Of a stretch of DNA of 64,000 bases, positions 1-8,241 are shown one piece after another. A program made the translations under genes and the position numbers. Source of the stretch: CAVQGZ01 sp963714455 (GTDB lineage: Bacteria; Actinomycetota; Actinomycetes; Jiangellales; Jiangellaceae); assembly GCA_963714455.1 (NCBI GenBank), contig CAVQON010000002.1, positions 56,506 through 120,505 on the forward strand. Direction: 5' to 3'. The notes under the pieces are model-generated. The model saw only the letters and a program-made list of their open reading frames with translations. It was not told the DNA's origin and did not search any database. Each line of letters opens with the position of its first letter. The stretch's first letter is position 1.

Positions 1-602
1 GGGCCGGACGAGGAGCCGCCCGAGTGCAGCACGACGAGGTCACGTCCGACCACGCGCACACTGGTGTGCTGGGCGTCGCCCGCGACCGCAGCGAGCAGGT
101 TGACCCGGTCACCCGGCTCCAGCAAAGCGGCTGCACCCGGGTCTGCCAGGCGCACGGGCAGCGCCACGGTGCCGGGGGGCGTGCCGGCCAGCAGCCCCGA
201 CCCGGTCAGCCGCGCTGCGGTGATGGCCTCGCCGGCCGCGACGGGTGCCAGCAGCACCTGGCCGAGAGCGCCCGAGCGGTCGAGCGCGGCCGCCGGCACG
301 AGCGCGGCCGGAGCAGGCACATCGCGTAGGTCGTCGCTGACCAGCAGAGCCCCGGCCGGCAGGTCGCGGGCGGCCACGGTCATCACCACAGTCGCCGCCG
401 GGGGTGGTGCGAGAACCGACAGCGCCAGCAGCGCGGCCAGGCCGATCAGTCCCGCGCCGACCCATCGCTGGTAGCGCCGGGCGAGCCGACGAGCGTCGCG
501 CCACACCCGGCGCACACGTCTCGCCGACGTCGCGGGCGGGTGGCGGTCGAGCACCCGAGGACGGTACGAGAACGGCGGCACACGCTCCCTGCGCTCGTCC
601 AC
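1..602 (-). CDS. SAF-domain (CpaB/RcpC-like) membrane-anchored protein, 3' end off window
   Basis: Reads leftwards out of the window, so only about the first 200 residues are present. The GTG start at 602-600 lies 4 nt after the fmdB stop, so the two probably form an operon. After a basic cytoplasmic stretch (about residues 1-46) there is one hydrophobic segment (about 47-66). A SAF-type region follows (about 70-135), and then LEPGDRVNLLA (about 161-171), which resembles the second half of CpaB/RcpC pilus-assembly proteins. SAF proteins beside fmdB are common in actinobacteria, but their role is not established; secretion or pilus assembly is only suggested by the CpaB resemblance. The reading frame was checked by translating the reverse strand directly. 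Confidence 0.75.
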   Translation of the reverse strand, partial: MDERRERVPPFSYRPRVLDRHPPATSARRVRRVWRDARRLARRYQRWVGAGLIGLAALLALSVLAPPPAATVVMTVAARDLPAGALLVSDDLRDVPAPAALVPAAALDRSGALGQVLLAPVAAGEAITAARLTGSGLLAGTPPGTVALPVRLADPGAAALLEPGDRVNLLAAVAGDAQHTSVRVVGRDLVVLHSGGSSSG

Positions 603-606
603 AGGC

Positions 607-1050
607 TCAGCCGGACGAGGAGGGCTTCGACCCCGTGCCGCCGGAGGAACCTCCGGACGAGCCCTTGCCGGACGACCCACTGCCCGACGACCCACTGCCC
701 GACGAGCCGCCGCTCGACGACCCGCCGGTCGACTTCTCGTGGGAGCCCGACTTCTCCGACGACGTGCCGCTCGACGACGAGCCGCTCTCACCCGACGTGG
801 ACCCGGCGTCGCCCTTGGCGCCCGTGCCGCTCTTCTCCGACGAGCCACCCGCACCGTTCGCCGCCTTGCTGCCCGAGCGGCTGTCGGTGCGGTAGAAGCC
901 CGAGCCCTTGAACACGACGCCGACCGGGTGGAACACCTTGCGCAGCCGGCCGTCGCAGCGGGGGCACTGCGTCAGCGGGTCGGCGGTGAACGACTGCACC
1001 ACCTCGAGCTGCTCGTCGCACTCGGTGCACGCGTACGTGTAGGTGGGCAC
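607..1050 (-). CDS. FmdB-family zinc-ribbon regulatory protein with long Ser/Gly tail
   Basis: 147 residues from a GTG start. A purine-rich GGAGAGG lies 5 nt upstream on the minus strand and fixes the start. The N-terminus VPTYTYACTEC is the FmdB hallmark. Cys8, Cys11, Cys29 and Cys32 form a CxxC...CxxC zinc ribbon, and the conserved KVFHPVGVVFKGSGFYRTD block follows. From about residue 55 the protein is low-complexity Ser/Gly/Lys, longer than in most family members. The FmdB family takes its name from an amide-regulation locus in Methylophilus, but its molecular role in actinobacteria is unknown. A CIRCE inverted repeat 27 nt upstream suggests heat-shock control by HrcA. A leftward SAF gene follows 4 nt downstream. 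Confidence 0.88.
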   Translation of the reverse strand: MPTYTYACTECDEQLEVVQSFTADPLTQCPRCDGRLRKVFHPVGVVFKGSGFYRTDSRSGSKAANGAGGSSEKSGTGAKGDAGSTSGESGSSSSGTSSEKSGSHEKSTGGSSSGGSSGSGSSGSGSSGKGSSGGSSGGTGSKPSSSG

Positions 1051-1077
1051 GGTGTCCTCTCCGGCGGCCAGCAGGCG

Positions 1078-1104
1078 CTGGCACTCGCATTGTTCGAGTG
1101 CTAA
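1078..1104. promoter_or_regulatory. CIRCE element (HrcA operator)
   Basis: Left arm CTGGCACTC (1078-1086), spacer of exactly 9 nt (1087-1095), right arm GAGTGCTAA (1096-1104). The consensus is TTAGCACTC-N9-GAGTGCTAA: the right arm is perfect and the left arm differs at two outer positions. It lies 27 nt before the fmdB start on the minus strand and 54 nt before the divergent acylase start, so either gene could be the target. The leader-like position and distance favour fmdB. Confidence 0.82.
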
Positions 1105-1158
1105 TGATGCTCCCCGAGTACCGCCCTGAGTCCAGTCGTGCATGGCTAGGCTCCGGCC

Positions 1159-3713
1159 GTGCGTCGTCTCGGAATCGTCCTGGCCGTGATCGCCGGGCTG
1201 CTCGTGGTGGTCATCGTCGTCGGTGTCGGGTTCGGGTTCTGGCAGGTACGCCGCGGCTACCCGCAGTACGACGGCGAGGTGGCACTGCCGGGTCTGACCG
1301 GCGAGGTGGAGGTGCTGCGCAACGGCTACGGGGTTCCCACCGTCTACGCCGACACCGCAGATGACCTCTTCCGCGCCCAGGGGTACCTGCACGCCCAGGA
1401 CCGCTTCTGGGACATGGACTTCCGTCGCCTGGTCGGCGCCGGGCGGCTCAGCGAGATCGCCGGAGAGGACGCCGTGGAGACCGACACCTTCTTGCGGTCC
1501 CTCGGCTGGCGCGAGATCGCCGAGACCGAGGTCGGCCTGCTGAGCCCGCAGGCGCTCGGCTACTTCGAGGCCTACGCAGCCGGCGTCAACGCCTGGCTGG
1601 AGCAGACCCCGTCCGGTCAGCGCGGCATCCAGTACACGCTGCTCGGGGTGCAGGGCGTCGACCGTGAGCCCGGAGCCGTGGACCGTGGCGGACTCGCTGA
1701 CGTTCGTCCGGCTGCTGGGCTGGGACCTGCGCCACAACGCCGACCAGGAGGCGGAGCGGGCCGTGCTCTCGTCCGTCCTCCCGCCCGATCGTCTCGAGCA
1801 GCTCTACCCACCGTTCCCCTATGACGAGATGGGCACCATCCTCACGAGGCCGACCTCGAGCAGTCGGACCTGACCGGCCCGGCAACCATCAACGAGTTCG
1901 ACGAGATCCCGGACGCCGCGCTGGGCGCGGTGCGCTCGGCCGCGCGCGCCATCGCCTCGGTGCCCGGCATGTCCTCCGGCGGGGGAGTGGGCAGCAACTC
2001 CTGGACGGTCAGCGGCGAGCGCACGGCGTCGGGAAGCCCGCTGCTGGCCAACGACCCGCACCTCGGGCCGTCCATCCCGGGCCTGTTCGACCAGGTGGGG
2101 CTGCGCTGCAGGGTGGTCGACGAGCAGTGCCCGTTCGACGTCCGAGGGTTCTCGCTGGCGAGCCTGCCCGGGTGTCCTCGTCGGGCACAACCGCGACATC
2201 GCGTGGGGAGTCACCACGCCCTACGTCGACACGACCGACCTCGTCCTGGAGCAGGTCGAGGGGGAGGAGTACCTGACGGAGGACGGGATGGTGCCGCTGG
2301 AGACCCGGGTCGAGACCATCGAGGTCGCCGGCGGCGACCCGGTCGAGGTGACGATCCGCAGCACCCGCAACGGCCCGCTCATCAGGTCGCAGAACGTCTC
2401 CAGCTCTTTCGCTGTCCCCGACCTGGAGCAGGTCGGGGCAGATGCCCCCGTGCCGTCGGACTCGCCGGAGCGAGGCGCGGGCTACGAGGTGGCGCTGCGG
2501 TGGCCCGGTCTCGAGCCCGGCCGAACCGCCGAGCTGCTGCCGCTGATGAACGCGGCGACGAACTGGGAGGAGTTCACCGCCGGTCTGGAGCTGGCCACGG
2601 CATTCAACCAGAACATCGTCTACGCAGACAGCGAGGGCAACACCGGCTACTACATCTTCGGCGACATCCCGATCCGCAGCGGCTACGACGGCTCGCTGCC
2701 TGTGCCGGGCTGGACCGGCGAGAACGAGTGGATCGGCACGATCCCCTTCGAGAACAAGCCGCACGTCTACAACTCGCCCCGCGGCTACGTCGCGACTGCC
2801 AACGAGTTCACGGTGCCGCAGGAGTACCCCTACCTGCTCACCACGGATGCCCAGTTCGCCTACCGGGGCGACCGGATCCGCGCTGCGCTGGATGCCGACG
2901 ACAACCTGACGGTCGAGGACGCCGGCGCCCTGCAGATGGACTCCTGGAGCTGGATGGCCGAGCGCATGGTGCCGCTGCTGCAGGAGATTGGCCCTCGACG
3001 GCTACTACGCCGAGGGCCAGGCCCTGCTCGACGACTGGGACTTCGGCCACGAGCCCGACTCGGCCGCAGCGGCCTACTTCAACGCCGTGTACGCGCGGAT
3101 GCTGGCGCTCGCCTTCCGCGACGAGCTGCCCGAGGAGTACTGGCCGACCGGGCGAGGTCGCTGGTTCGTGGTGCTCGACGACCTGCTGCGGCTCGCCGGA
3201 CGACCCCTAGTGGGACGACGTCAGCACCGAACGACGTGGTGGAGACCCGCGACGCCGTGCTCCGCGAGGCGATGACGCAGGCCCGCGACGAGCTGACCGA
3301 GGCCCAGGGCAAAGATCCGCAGACCTGGGAGTGGGGCAAGATGCACGTGCCTCGACCTGGTCGCCAACGCGTTCGGGGACTCAGGGATCGCCCCGGTGGA
3401 GTGGCTGTTCAACCGCGGGCCGTACGCCGCTGGCGGTGGTGGCAACATCGTGCTGGCCAACTCGTGGAACGCCGACGACGACAGCTACGTGCTCACCAAC
3501 ATCCCGACGTTCCGCATGGTCGTGGACTTCGGCGACCTGGACGCCTCGCAGTGGGTCAACCAGTCCGGGCAGTCCGGTCACCCCGGGCACCCGAACTACG
3601 ACGACCAGATCGCGGCGTGGCAGACGAACGAGGCTCCGCAGATGGCGTGGACCGACGAGGCCATCGAGGCCGAGACCGAGCACACGCTGACCCTCGTCCC
3701 CAGAACCGGCTGA
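1159..3713 (+). pseudogene. Penicillin acylase (penicillin amidase) family hydrolase, broken by about seven frameshifts
   Basis: Ntn-hydrolase family that cleaves amides (beta-lactam side chains, acyl-homoserine lactones and similar); its true substrate cannot be predicted. GTG start at 1159 with TAGGCT 6 nt upstream (leaderless). One N-terminal membrane segment (about residues 5-25) precedes the alpha chain with RNGYGVPTVYADT and AQGYLHAQDRFWDMD. The autocatalytic Gly-Ser junction is visible as GGVG/SNSW, with the nucleophile Ser codon at 1993-1995, then NDPHL. The reading frame moves 1-2-1-2-0-1-2-0: +1 near 1660, -1 near 1840, then +1 near 2168, 2990, 3200, 3222 and 3345. A TAG at 3208-3210 replaces a Trp expected in a DDPWWDD block. 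With the frames joined, all family blocks are present to a normal C-terminus, so this is either sequencing error or a very recent pseudogene. Confidence 0.85.
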
Positions 3714-3717
3714 GACC

Positions 3718-4305
3718 TCAGCGCAGGCGCACCAGCCCGGACGGGGTCGCTGCCGCGTCCACCGGCAGGTCGTGGGGCTCGGTCGGCACGGGCAGGTCCA
3801 GCAGCTCGCCGTCGTGCAGCAGCGCAATCACCTGCGCGTGCCCGCCGACGAGCCGGGCGAGCGCTCGGTCGTAGGAGCCACCGCCCCGGCCGAGCCGGTA
3901 GCCCCGGCGGTCCACGGCGAGCGCCGGCACGAGCACGACGTCGGCGCGGCGCACCGCGTCCGGGCCCAGACGTCGGGCCTGGGGCTCCAGCACCCCGCGG
4001 GTCGCCGGGGCAAGCCCCATGGGTCCGGTGTAGCGAGCCCAGTCGAGGTCTCCGTCGCCGGTCTGTACGGGTAGCAGAGTCTGTACCCCGCGCTCCTCGA
4101 GATCCTCCAGCAGCGACCCGGTTCCCGGCTCGGGGCCCACCGACACGTATGCGGCCACGGTGCGAGCCGCAGCGACCTCCGGTGTCGCCAGCAGAACCTC
4201 GCGCAACGCACCGGCCGCCTCGGCCAAGGTGCGTGGCTGCAGGTCGCGGCGTCGTGACAGCAGGCGCTCACGCAACGCCTGCTTGTCGCTGCCGACGTCG
4301 ACCAT
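3718..4305 (-). CDS. ygfA: 5-formyltetrahydrofolate cyclo-ligase
   Basis: 195 residues, the usual length. Converts 5-formyl-THF plus ATP to 5,10-methenyl-THF, returning stored folate to the one-carbon pool. An N-terminal Lys/Arg-rich helix (KQALRERLLSRRRDL) and the glycine-rich VPALAVDRRGYRLGRGGG SYDR signature (about residues 125-147) identify it. The ATG at 4305 has TACCGT on the minus strand 6 nt upstream, so it is probably leaderless. It diverges from galU across a 62-bp gap that holds a -10 for each gene, and it ends 4 nt from the convergent acylase. Confidence 0.94.
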   Translation of the reverse strand: MVDVGSDKQALRERLLSRRRDLQPRTLAEAAGALREVLLATPEVAAARTVAAYVSVGPEPGTGSLLEDLEERGVQTLLPVQTGDGDLDWARYTGPMGLAPATRGVLEPQARRLGPDAVRRADVVLVPALAVDRRGYRLGRGGGSYDRALARLVGGHAQVIALLHDGELLDLPVPTEPHDLPVDAAATPSGLVRLR

Positions 4306-4311
4306 GCGCCC

Positions 4312-4361
4312 ACGGTAGAAGCACGCAGCGAAGAACCTGGCCAGCAGGCACGCACTAGGGT
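4312..4361. promoter_or_regulatory. Divergent leaderless promoters for the cyclo-ligase gene and galU
   Basis: On the minus strand TACCGT (complement of 4312-4317) ends 6 nt before the cyclo-ligase ATG. On the plus strand TAGGGT (4356-4361) ends 6 nt before the galU GTG. Neither start has a convincing Shine-Dalgarno sequence. Confidence 0.6.
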
Positions 4362-4367
4362 GGCAGC

Positions 4368-5291
4368 GTGCCTGCGCTCGATGCCGCCGCCCCCGTGACC
4401 AAAGCTGTGATCCCCGCCGCCGGGCTCGGAACCCGCTTCTTGCCGGCGACCAAGGCCACTCCCAAGGAGATGTTGCCGGTCGTCGACACGCCGGCCATCC
4501 AGATGGTGGTCGAAGAGGCGGTGGACGCCGGGCTCGACGACATCCTGATGATCACCGGACGCAACAAGCGTCCGCTCGAAGACCACTTCGACCGCAACTG
4601 GGAGCTCGAGCACACGCTGGAGCAGAAGGGCGACACCGAGCGGCTCGCTGCGGTCCAACGCTCCACGCACCTGGCCGACATCTTCTACGTCCGGCAGGGC
4701 GACCCGAAGGGCCTCGGGCACGCCGTGGCGTGCGCCGGCGACCACGTCGGGCGCGAGCCGTTCGCGGTGCTGCTCGGCGACGACCTCATCGACCCCCGCG
4801 ACAAGCTGCTCACGCGCATGGTCGAGGTGCGTGCGCAGCTCGGCGGCAGCGTGATCGCCCTCATCGAGGTCGACCCGGCCACGATCAACCTCTACGGCTG
4901 CGCCTCGGTCGACGCGACGACCACCTCTGACGTCGTCGTCGTGCACGACCTGGTCGAGAAGCCCGACCCGGCCGACGCCCCGAGCAACCTGGCCATCATC
5001 GGCCGATACGTGCTCGACCCGGCCGTGTTCGACGTCCTCGCGCAGACCGCGCCCGGGCGTGGCGGCGAGATCCAGCTGACCGACGCCCTCAAGACCCTTG
5101 CCGGGATGGCCCCGTCCGAGGGGGGCGGCGTGCACGGGGTGCTGTTCCGCGGTCGTCGCTACGACACCGGTGACCGGCTGGACTACCTGCGCACGATCGT
5201 CCGGCTGGCCAGCGAGCGCGACGACCTGGGACCCGACTTCGTCGCCTGGCTGCGCGAGTTCGTCGCCGACCTGCCGGCGGCTGACGGGTGA
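4368..5291 (+). CDS. galU: UTP--glucose-1-phosphate uridylyltransferase
   Basis: 307 residues, GTG start. Makes UDP-glucose for trehalose, galactose interconversion and envelope polysaccharides. The nucleotide-binding signature KAVIPAAGLGTRFLPATKA is at about residues 12-30, followed by PKEMLPVVDTP, a GDD block near 130 and the sugar-binding VEKPDP near 195. Its stop overlaps the glp start (GTGA), so the divisome genes glp, acetyltransferase and glpR are translationally coupled behind it. UDP-glucose could also feed the glycan region near the end of this window. Confidence 0.96.
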   Translation: MPALDAAAPVTKAVIPAAGLGTRFLPATKATPKEMLPVVDTPAIQMVVEEAVDAGLDDILMITGRNKRPLEDHFDRNWELEHTLEQKGDTERLAAVQRSTHLADIFYVRQGDPKGLGHAVACAGDHVGREPFAVLLGDDLIDPRDKLLTRMVEVRAQLGGSVIALIEVDPATINLYGCASVDATTTSDVVVVHDLVEKPDPADAPSNLAIIGRYVLDPAVFDVLAQTAPGRGGEIQLTDALKTLAGMAPSEGGGVHGVLFRGRRYDTGDRLDYLRTIVRLASERDDLGPDFVAWLREFVADLPAADG

Positions 5292-6511
5292 CCAGGGTCG
5301 CCGACCACCTCTCCGACGTGCTCGGAGCGGTCGGTGCGCTGGACCCGATCGACGTCGGCCTGCTCGACGCACACGGCGCTGTCGCCGCGGAGGACGTCAT
5401 CGCCCCGTGGGCGCTGCCGCAGTACGACCACGCCACAACGCCGGGCTACGCCGTGCGGGCCGCCGACGTGGCGGACGCGTCGCCGGAGTCTCCGGTCTCG
5501 TTGCCCGTCGTGGCCGACATCGCGGCTGCCGACCACGCCGCCCACGCGATCGGTCCGGCTCATGCCGCCCGAGTCGCGTCCGGCGCACCGCTGCCGCGGG
5601 GCGCGGACGCCGTGGTACCGAGCGGGCAGACCGACCACGGCGTCGCCACGGTCGCGGTCACGCAGGCCGTGGAGCGCGGCGCGTGGGTGCGTCGCAAGGC
5701 CGAGGACGTCAGCGAGGGCGACATCGCCCTGCGGGTCGGCACCTACCTGGGGGCGACGCAGGTCGGCCTGCTTGCAGCCGTCGGCAAGGACAGGGTCACC
5801 GTGCGGCCGCGTCCGCGCGTGGTGGTCGTGGCCGTCGGCAGCCGGCTGGTGGAGCCGGGCCGGTCGGTGGCGTTCGGCCAGGTGACCGACTCGACCGGGC
5901 ACCTGCTCACGGCGGCGTCCCGCGAGGCCGGCGCCAGCGCCTTTCGGGTGGCGGCGATCCCCGACGACCCGAGAGCGGTGCGCAGCACCCTGGAAGACCA
6001 GCTGATCCGAGCCGACCTGGTGGTCACGGCCGGTGGGCTGTCGCACCCCGACGGCGTCGTCCGCACCGTGATCGGGTCGCTCGGCGACGTGCGCTTCGTC
6101 GACGTCGACATGCAGCCGGGCGGTGAGCAGGGCTTCGGCGTCATCGGCGAGGAGTCGGTGCCGGTCTTCTGCCTGCCCGGACGCCCGGTCGACGCGTTCG
6201 TGGCGTTCGAGGTGTTCGTGCGTCCGGTGATCCGCAAGATGGTCGGGGTGACGCGGCTGCACCGCCCCACCGTGCGCGCGACGCTGACCCGCGACATCGT
6301 CTCGACCGCCGGCCCGCGCCAGTTCGCCCGTGCCCGGGTCGCGGCTTCGGGGGAGGAGGAGTACCAGGTCGAGCCGCTCGGCGACCTGGCCGCGCCGCAC
6401 CTGACCGACCTCGCCCGCGCGAACGCGCTCGTCGTCGTGCCCGAGGCCGTCGACCAGCTGTCCGCCGGAGCCCAGGTCGACTGCCTGCTGCTGGAGCGGA
6501 GGCGTGGGTGA
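5288..6511 (+). CDS. glp: Gephyrin-like Glp (MoeA homologue) with degenerate catalytic motifs
   Basis: 407 residues, GTG start overlapping the galU stop. The whole MoeA fold is present, including VASGAPLPRGADAVV (about 97-111). However, the canonical NSAMDGYA motif reads HATTPGYA (48-55), so the catalytic Asp corresponding to E. coli MoeA D59 is Pro52. The usual SGGVSVG reads AGGLSHPDG (248-256), and LPGNPVSA reads LPGRPVDA (296-303). In corynebacteria the gephyrin-like Glp is an FtsZ-binding divisome protein paired with the membrane protein GlpR. A GlpR-like gene follows two genes on, so a cell-division scaffold role is more likely than molybdenum insertion. Residual MoeA activity cannot be excluded. 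Confidence 0.88.
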   Translation: MTRVADHLSDVLGAVGALDPIDVGLLDAHGAVAAEDVIAPWALPQYDHATTPGYAVRAADVADASPESPVSLPVVADIAAADHAAHAIGPAHAARVASGAPLPRGADAVVPSGQTDHGVATVAVTQAVERGAWVRRKAEDVSEGDIALRVGTYLGATQVGLLAAVGKDRVTVRPRPRVVVVAVGSRLVEPGRSVAFGQVTDSTGHLLTAASREAGASAFRVAAIPDDPRAVRSTLEDQLIRADLVVTAGGLSHPDGVVRTVIGSLGDVRFVDVDMQPGGEQGFGVIGEESVPVFCLPGRPVDAFVAFEVFVRPVIRKMVGVTRLHRPTVRATLTRDIVSTAGPRQFARARVAASGEEEYQVEPLGDLAAPHLTDLARANALVVVPEAVDQLSAGAQVDCLLLERRRG

Positions 6512-7137
6512 CCCGCTCGTCGTGGCCGGTCACGCTGAGCGAGCCCCCGGTCGAGCTGCGGCCCCTGCGCTACCGCGACGCGCGAGCCTGGGACGAGGTG
6601 CGCCGCCGCAACCGTGAGTGGCTCGTGCCGTGGGACGCGACCTCCCCGGTGCCCGGAGCAGCCCCGGTCTCGTTCCGCGGCATGGTGCGCCGCTACAACG
6701 CCCAGGCGCGCCAGGGCGAGGCCCTGCCCTGGGTTCTCGCCGTCGACGGGGCGCTCGCCGGGCAGGTCAACGTCGCGGGGATCGTGCGCGGCTCGGCCCA
6801 GAGCGCGCACATCGGCTACTGGATCGGCCGGGAGTTCGCCGGGCACGCCTACGTGCCCACCGGGGTCGCCATGGCGATCGACTACTGCTTCGGCGTGCTG
6901 GGCCTGCACCGCGTCGAGATCAACATCCGGCCGGAGAACGCGGCCAGCCTGCGGGTCGTCGAGAAGCTGGGCCTGCGACCGGAGGGCGTGCGCGAGCGCT
7001 ACCTGCACATCGACGGCGACTGGCGCGACCACTTCTGCTTCGCTGTCACGGCCGACGAGGTGCCGAACGGCCTTCTCCGCCGATGGCGCCGCGACACACC
7101 GCCGCGCCTGCCGTCGTCGGAGCGCGCCGAGCCGTAG
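6508..7137 (+). CDS. GNAT N-acetyltransferase, RimJ/RimL-like
   Basis: 209 residues. The GTG start overlaps the glp stop by 4 nt. The GNAT fold is recognisable from VELRPLRYRDA near the start, the beta-4/beta-5 region with HIGYWIGREFAGHAYVPTG (about 108-126, acetyl-CoA pyrophosphate loop) and the C-terminal NIRPENAASLRVVEKLGL typical of RimJ-type ribosomal-protein or small-molecule acetyltransferases. The substrate is unknown. Genes of this type sit between glp and glpR in many actinobacteria, so co-expression with the divisome module is the main clue. Confidence 0.88.
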   Translation: MTRSSWPVTLSEPPVELRPLRYRDARAWDEVRRRNREWLVPWDATSPVPGAAPVSFRGMVRRYNAQARQGEALPWVLAVDGALAGQVNVAGIVRGSAQSAHIGYWIGREFAGHAYVPTGVAMAIDYCFGVLGLHRVEINIRPENAASLRVVEKLGLRPEGVRERYLHIDGDWRDHFCFAVTADEVPNGLLRRWRRDTPPRLPSSERAEP

Positions 7138-7148
7138 CGTTCGGCGAC

Positions 7149-8093
7149 GTGGGTGGAAGCGGCCTAATCGTTGTCGTCATCGTTGCGGCGTGGGCGCTGT
7201 TTCTCGTGCCCCAGTGGATGCATCGTCGAGCCTCGGCGGCGCAGCATCTCGCCGACCGGATCCCGTCGACCGAGGACGCTGAGCACACGCAGACAGCCTC
7301 GCGTCGCTACGGTCGACGCGAGCTGTCGCGATCGCCGCGCCACGCCGAGGAGCGCGGTGGGCTGTTCTCGCGGTGGCACCTGCCTGCCCTGCCGTCGCTG
7401 CGCCGATCCAGGGGTGTCGAGGACGGGTTCGAGGCAACCGAGCCCACCGACGCCGCCGACCCGTCGGACATCGGTGACGGTGCTGACGTGGCCGTGACGA
7501 CTCACCCGCCGACCCCGCGATCGGCTGCCGCCCGGCGTCGCCGCGTGCTCACCGTGCTCGCCCTCGCCACGCTGCTGACCGCGGCCGTCGTGGGCGTCGC
7601 CGCTGTGGCCGACGTGCCTGTGCCGACATGGCTCGTGGCCGTGCCCGGTGGGTTGATGGTCGCCTACCTCGCCCTGCTGGCCGTCGTGCGCCCGGGCGCT
7701 CGCGGAGCCGCGGGGCCCGTCATTCAGCGGAGTGCCGACTCGCGTGCCGCGACCGTTGCCGTCGAGGTCGACGCCGCGATCGAGGACGAGCCCGTGACGG
7801 TGGCGGCGATCGAGACGAGCACCGACGCGACCCCGGCTGCCGCAGCGCCCGCCGCACCCGCCGGAACCGGTGCGGACGCCACCTGGACGCCGGTTCCGCT
7901 GCCGACCCCCACCTACGTCACCGCTCCCCGCGCGCGGACGGTGCGCACCATCGACCTCAGCAACCCCGGCTCGTGGACGGCGGCCCCGGCAGCCTCTGCC
8001 GCGCACCCGGCCCCGCCCGTCCCGGCCCAGGCGGCGACAGACGACCACGTGGACGACTACCTGATCGAGCATCGGCGCGCCGTCGGCGACTGA
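7149..8093 (+). CDS. glpR: GlpR/SepX-like divisome membrane protein
   Basis: 314 residues from the GTG at 7149. The architecture is TM1 at about 5-22 (LIVVVIVAAWALFLVPQWM), a basic and then acidic cytoplasmic linker of about 110 residues, two adjacent TMs (about 133-155 and 160-180), and an Ala/Pro-rich C-terminal region ending in DDHVDDYLIEHRRAVGD. This layout and the gene order galU-glp-acetyltransferase match GlpR of corynebacteria (the membrane receptor of Glp) and SepX of Streptomyces (an FtsZ-ring-associated membrane protein). Sequence conservation between such proteins is low, so the call rests on topology and synteny. Confidence 0.75.
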   Translation: MGGSGLIVVVIVAAWALFLVPQWMHRRASAAQHLADRIPSTEDAEHTQTASRRYGRRELSRSPRHAEERGGLFSRWHLPALPSLRRSRGVEDGFEATEPTDAADPSDIGDGADVAVTTHPPTPRSAAARRRRVLTVLALATLLTAAVVGVAAVADVPVPTWLVAVPGGLMVAYLALLAVVRPGARGAAGPVIQRSADSRAATVAVEVDAAIEDEPVTVAAIETSTDATPAAAAPAAPAGTGADATWTPVPLPTPTYVTAPRARTVRTIDLSNPGSWTAAPAASAAHPAPPVPAQAATDDHVDDYLIEHRRAVGD

Positions 8094-8122
8094 CGCACCG
8101 GTGTATCCTTGCGGCTCCACCA

Positions 8123-8196
8123 GGGGCTGTAGCGCAGGCCGGTAGCGCACCTCGTTCGCATCGAGGGGGTCAGGGGTTCAAATCCCCTCAGCTCCA
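8123..8196 (+). tRNA. tRNA-Ala (anticodon CGC)
   Basis: GGGGCTG acceptor strand pairs with CAGCTCC (one G-T). The anticodon stem CCTCG/CGAGG encloses TTCGCAT (anticodon CGC, codon GCG), and the T-arm contains GGTTCAAATCC. Discriminator A at 8196; CCA is not encoded. A -10-like TATCCT lies at 8104-8109. Confidence 0.95.
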
Positions 8197-8241
8197 CCCA
8201 GACGGTCGGACCGCGGCGAGGAGTGCGGCGTCATCACACTG

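Noticed and set aside
604..895. Repetitive DDPLPDDPLPDEP-type plus-strand translation
   Set aside because: It is the complement of the Ser/Gly-rich FmdB tail, not an independent acidic repeat protein.
3828..5372. 514-codon minus-strand frame over galU and the cyclo-ligase
   Set aside because: galU (plus) and the cyclo-ligase frame explain the region; the long frame has no recognisable domain.
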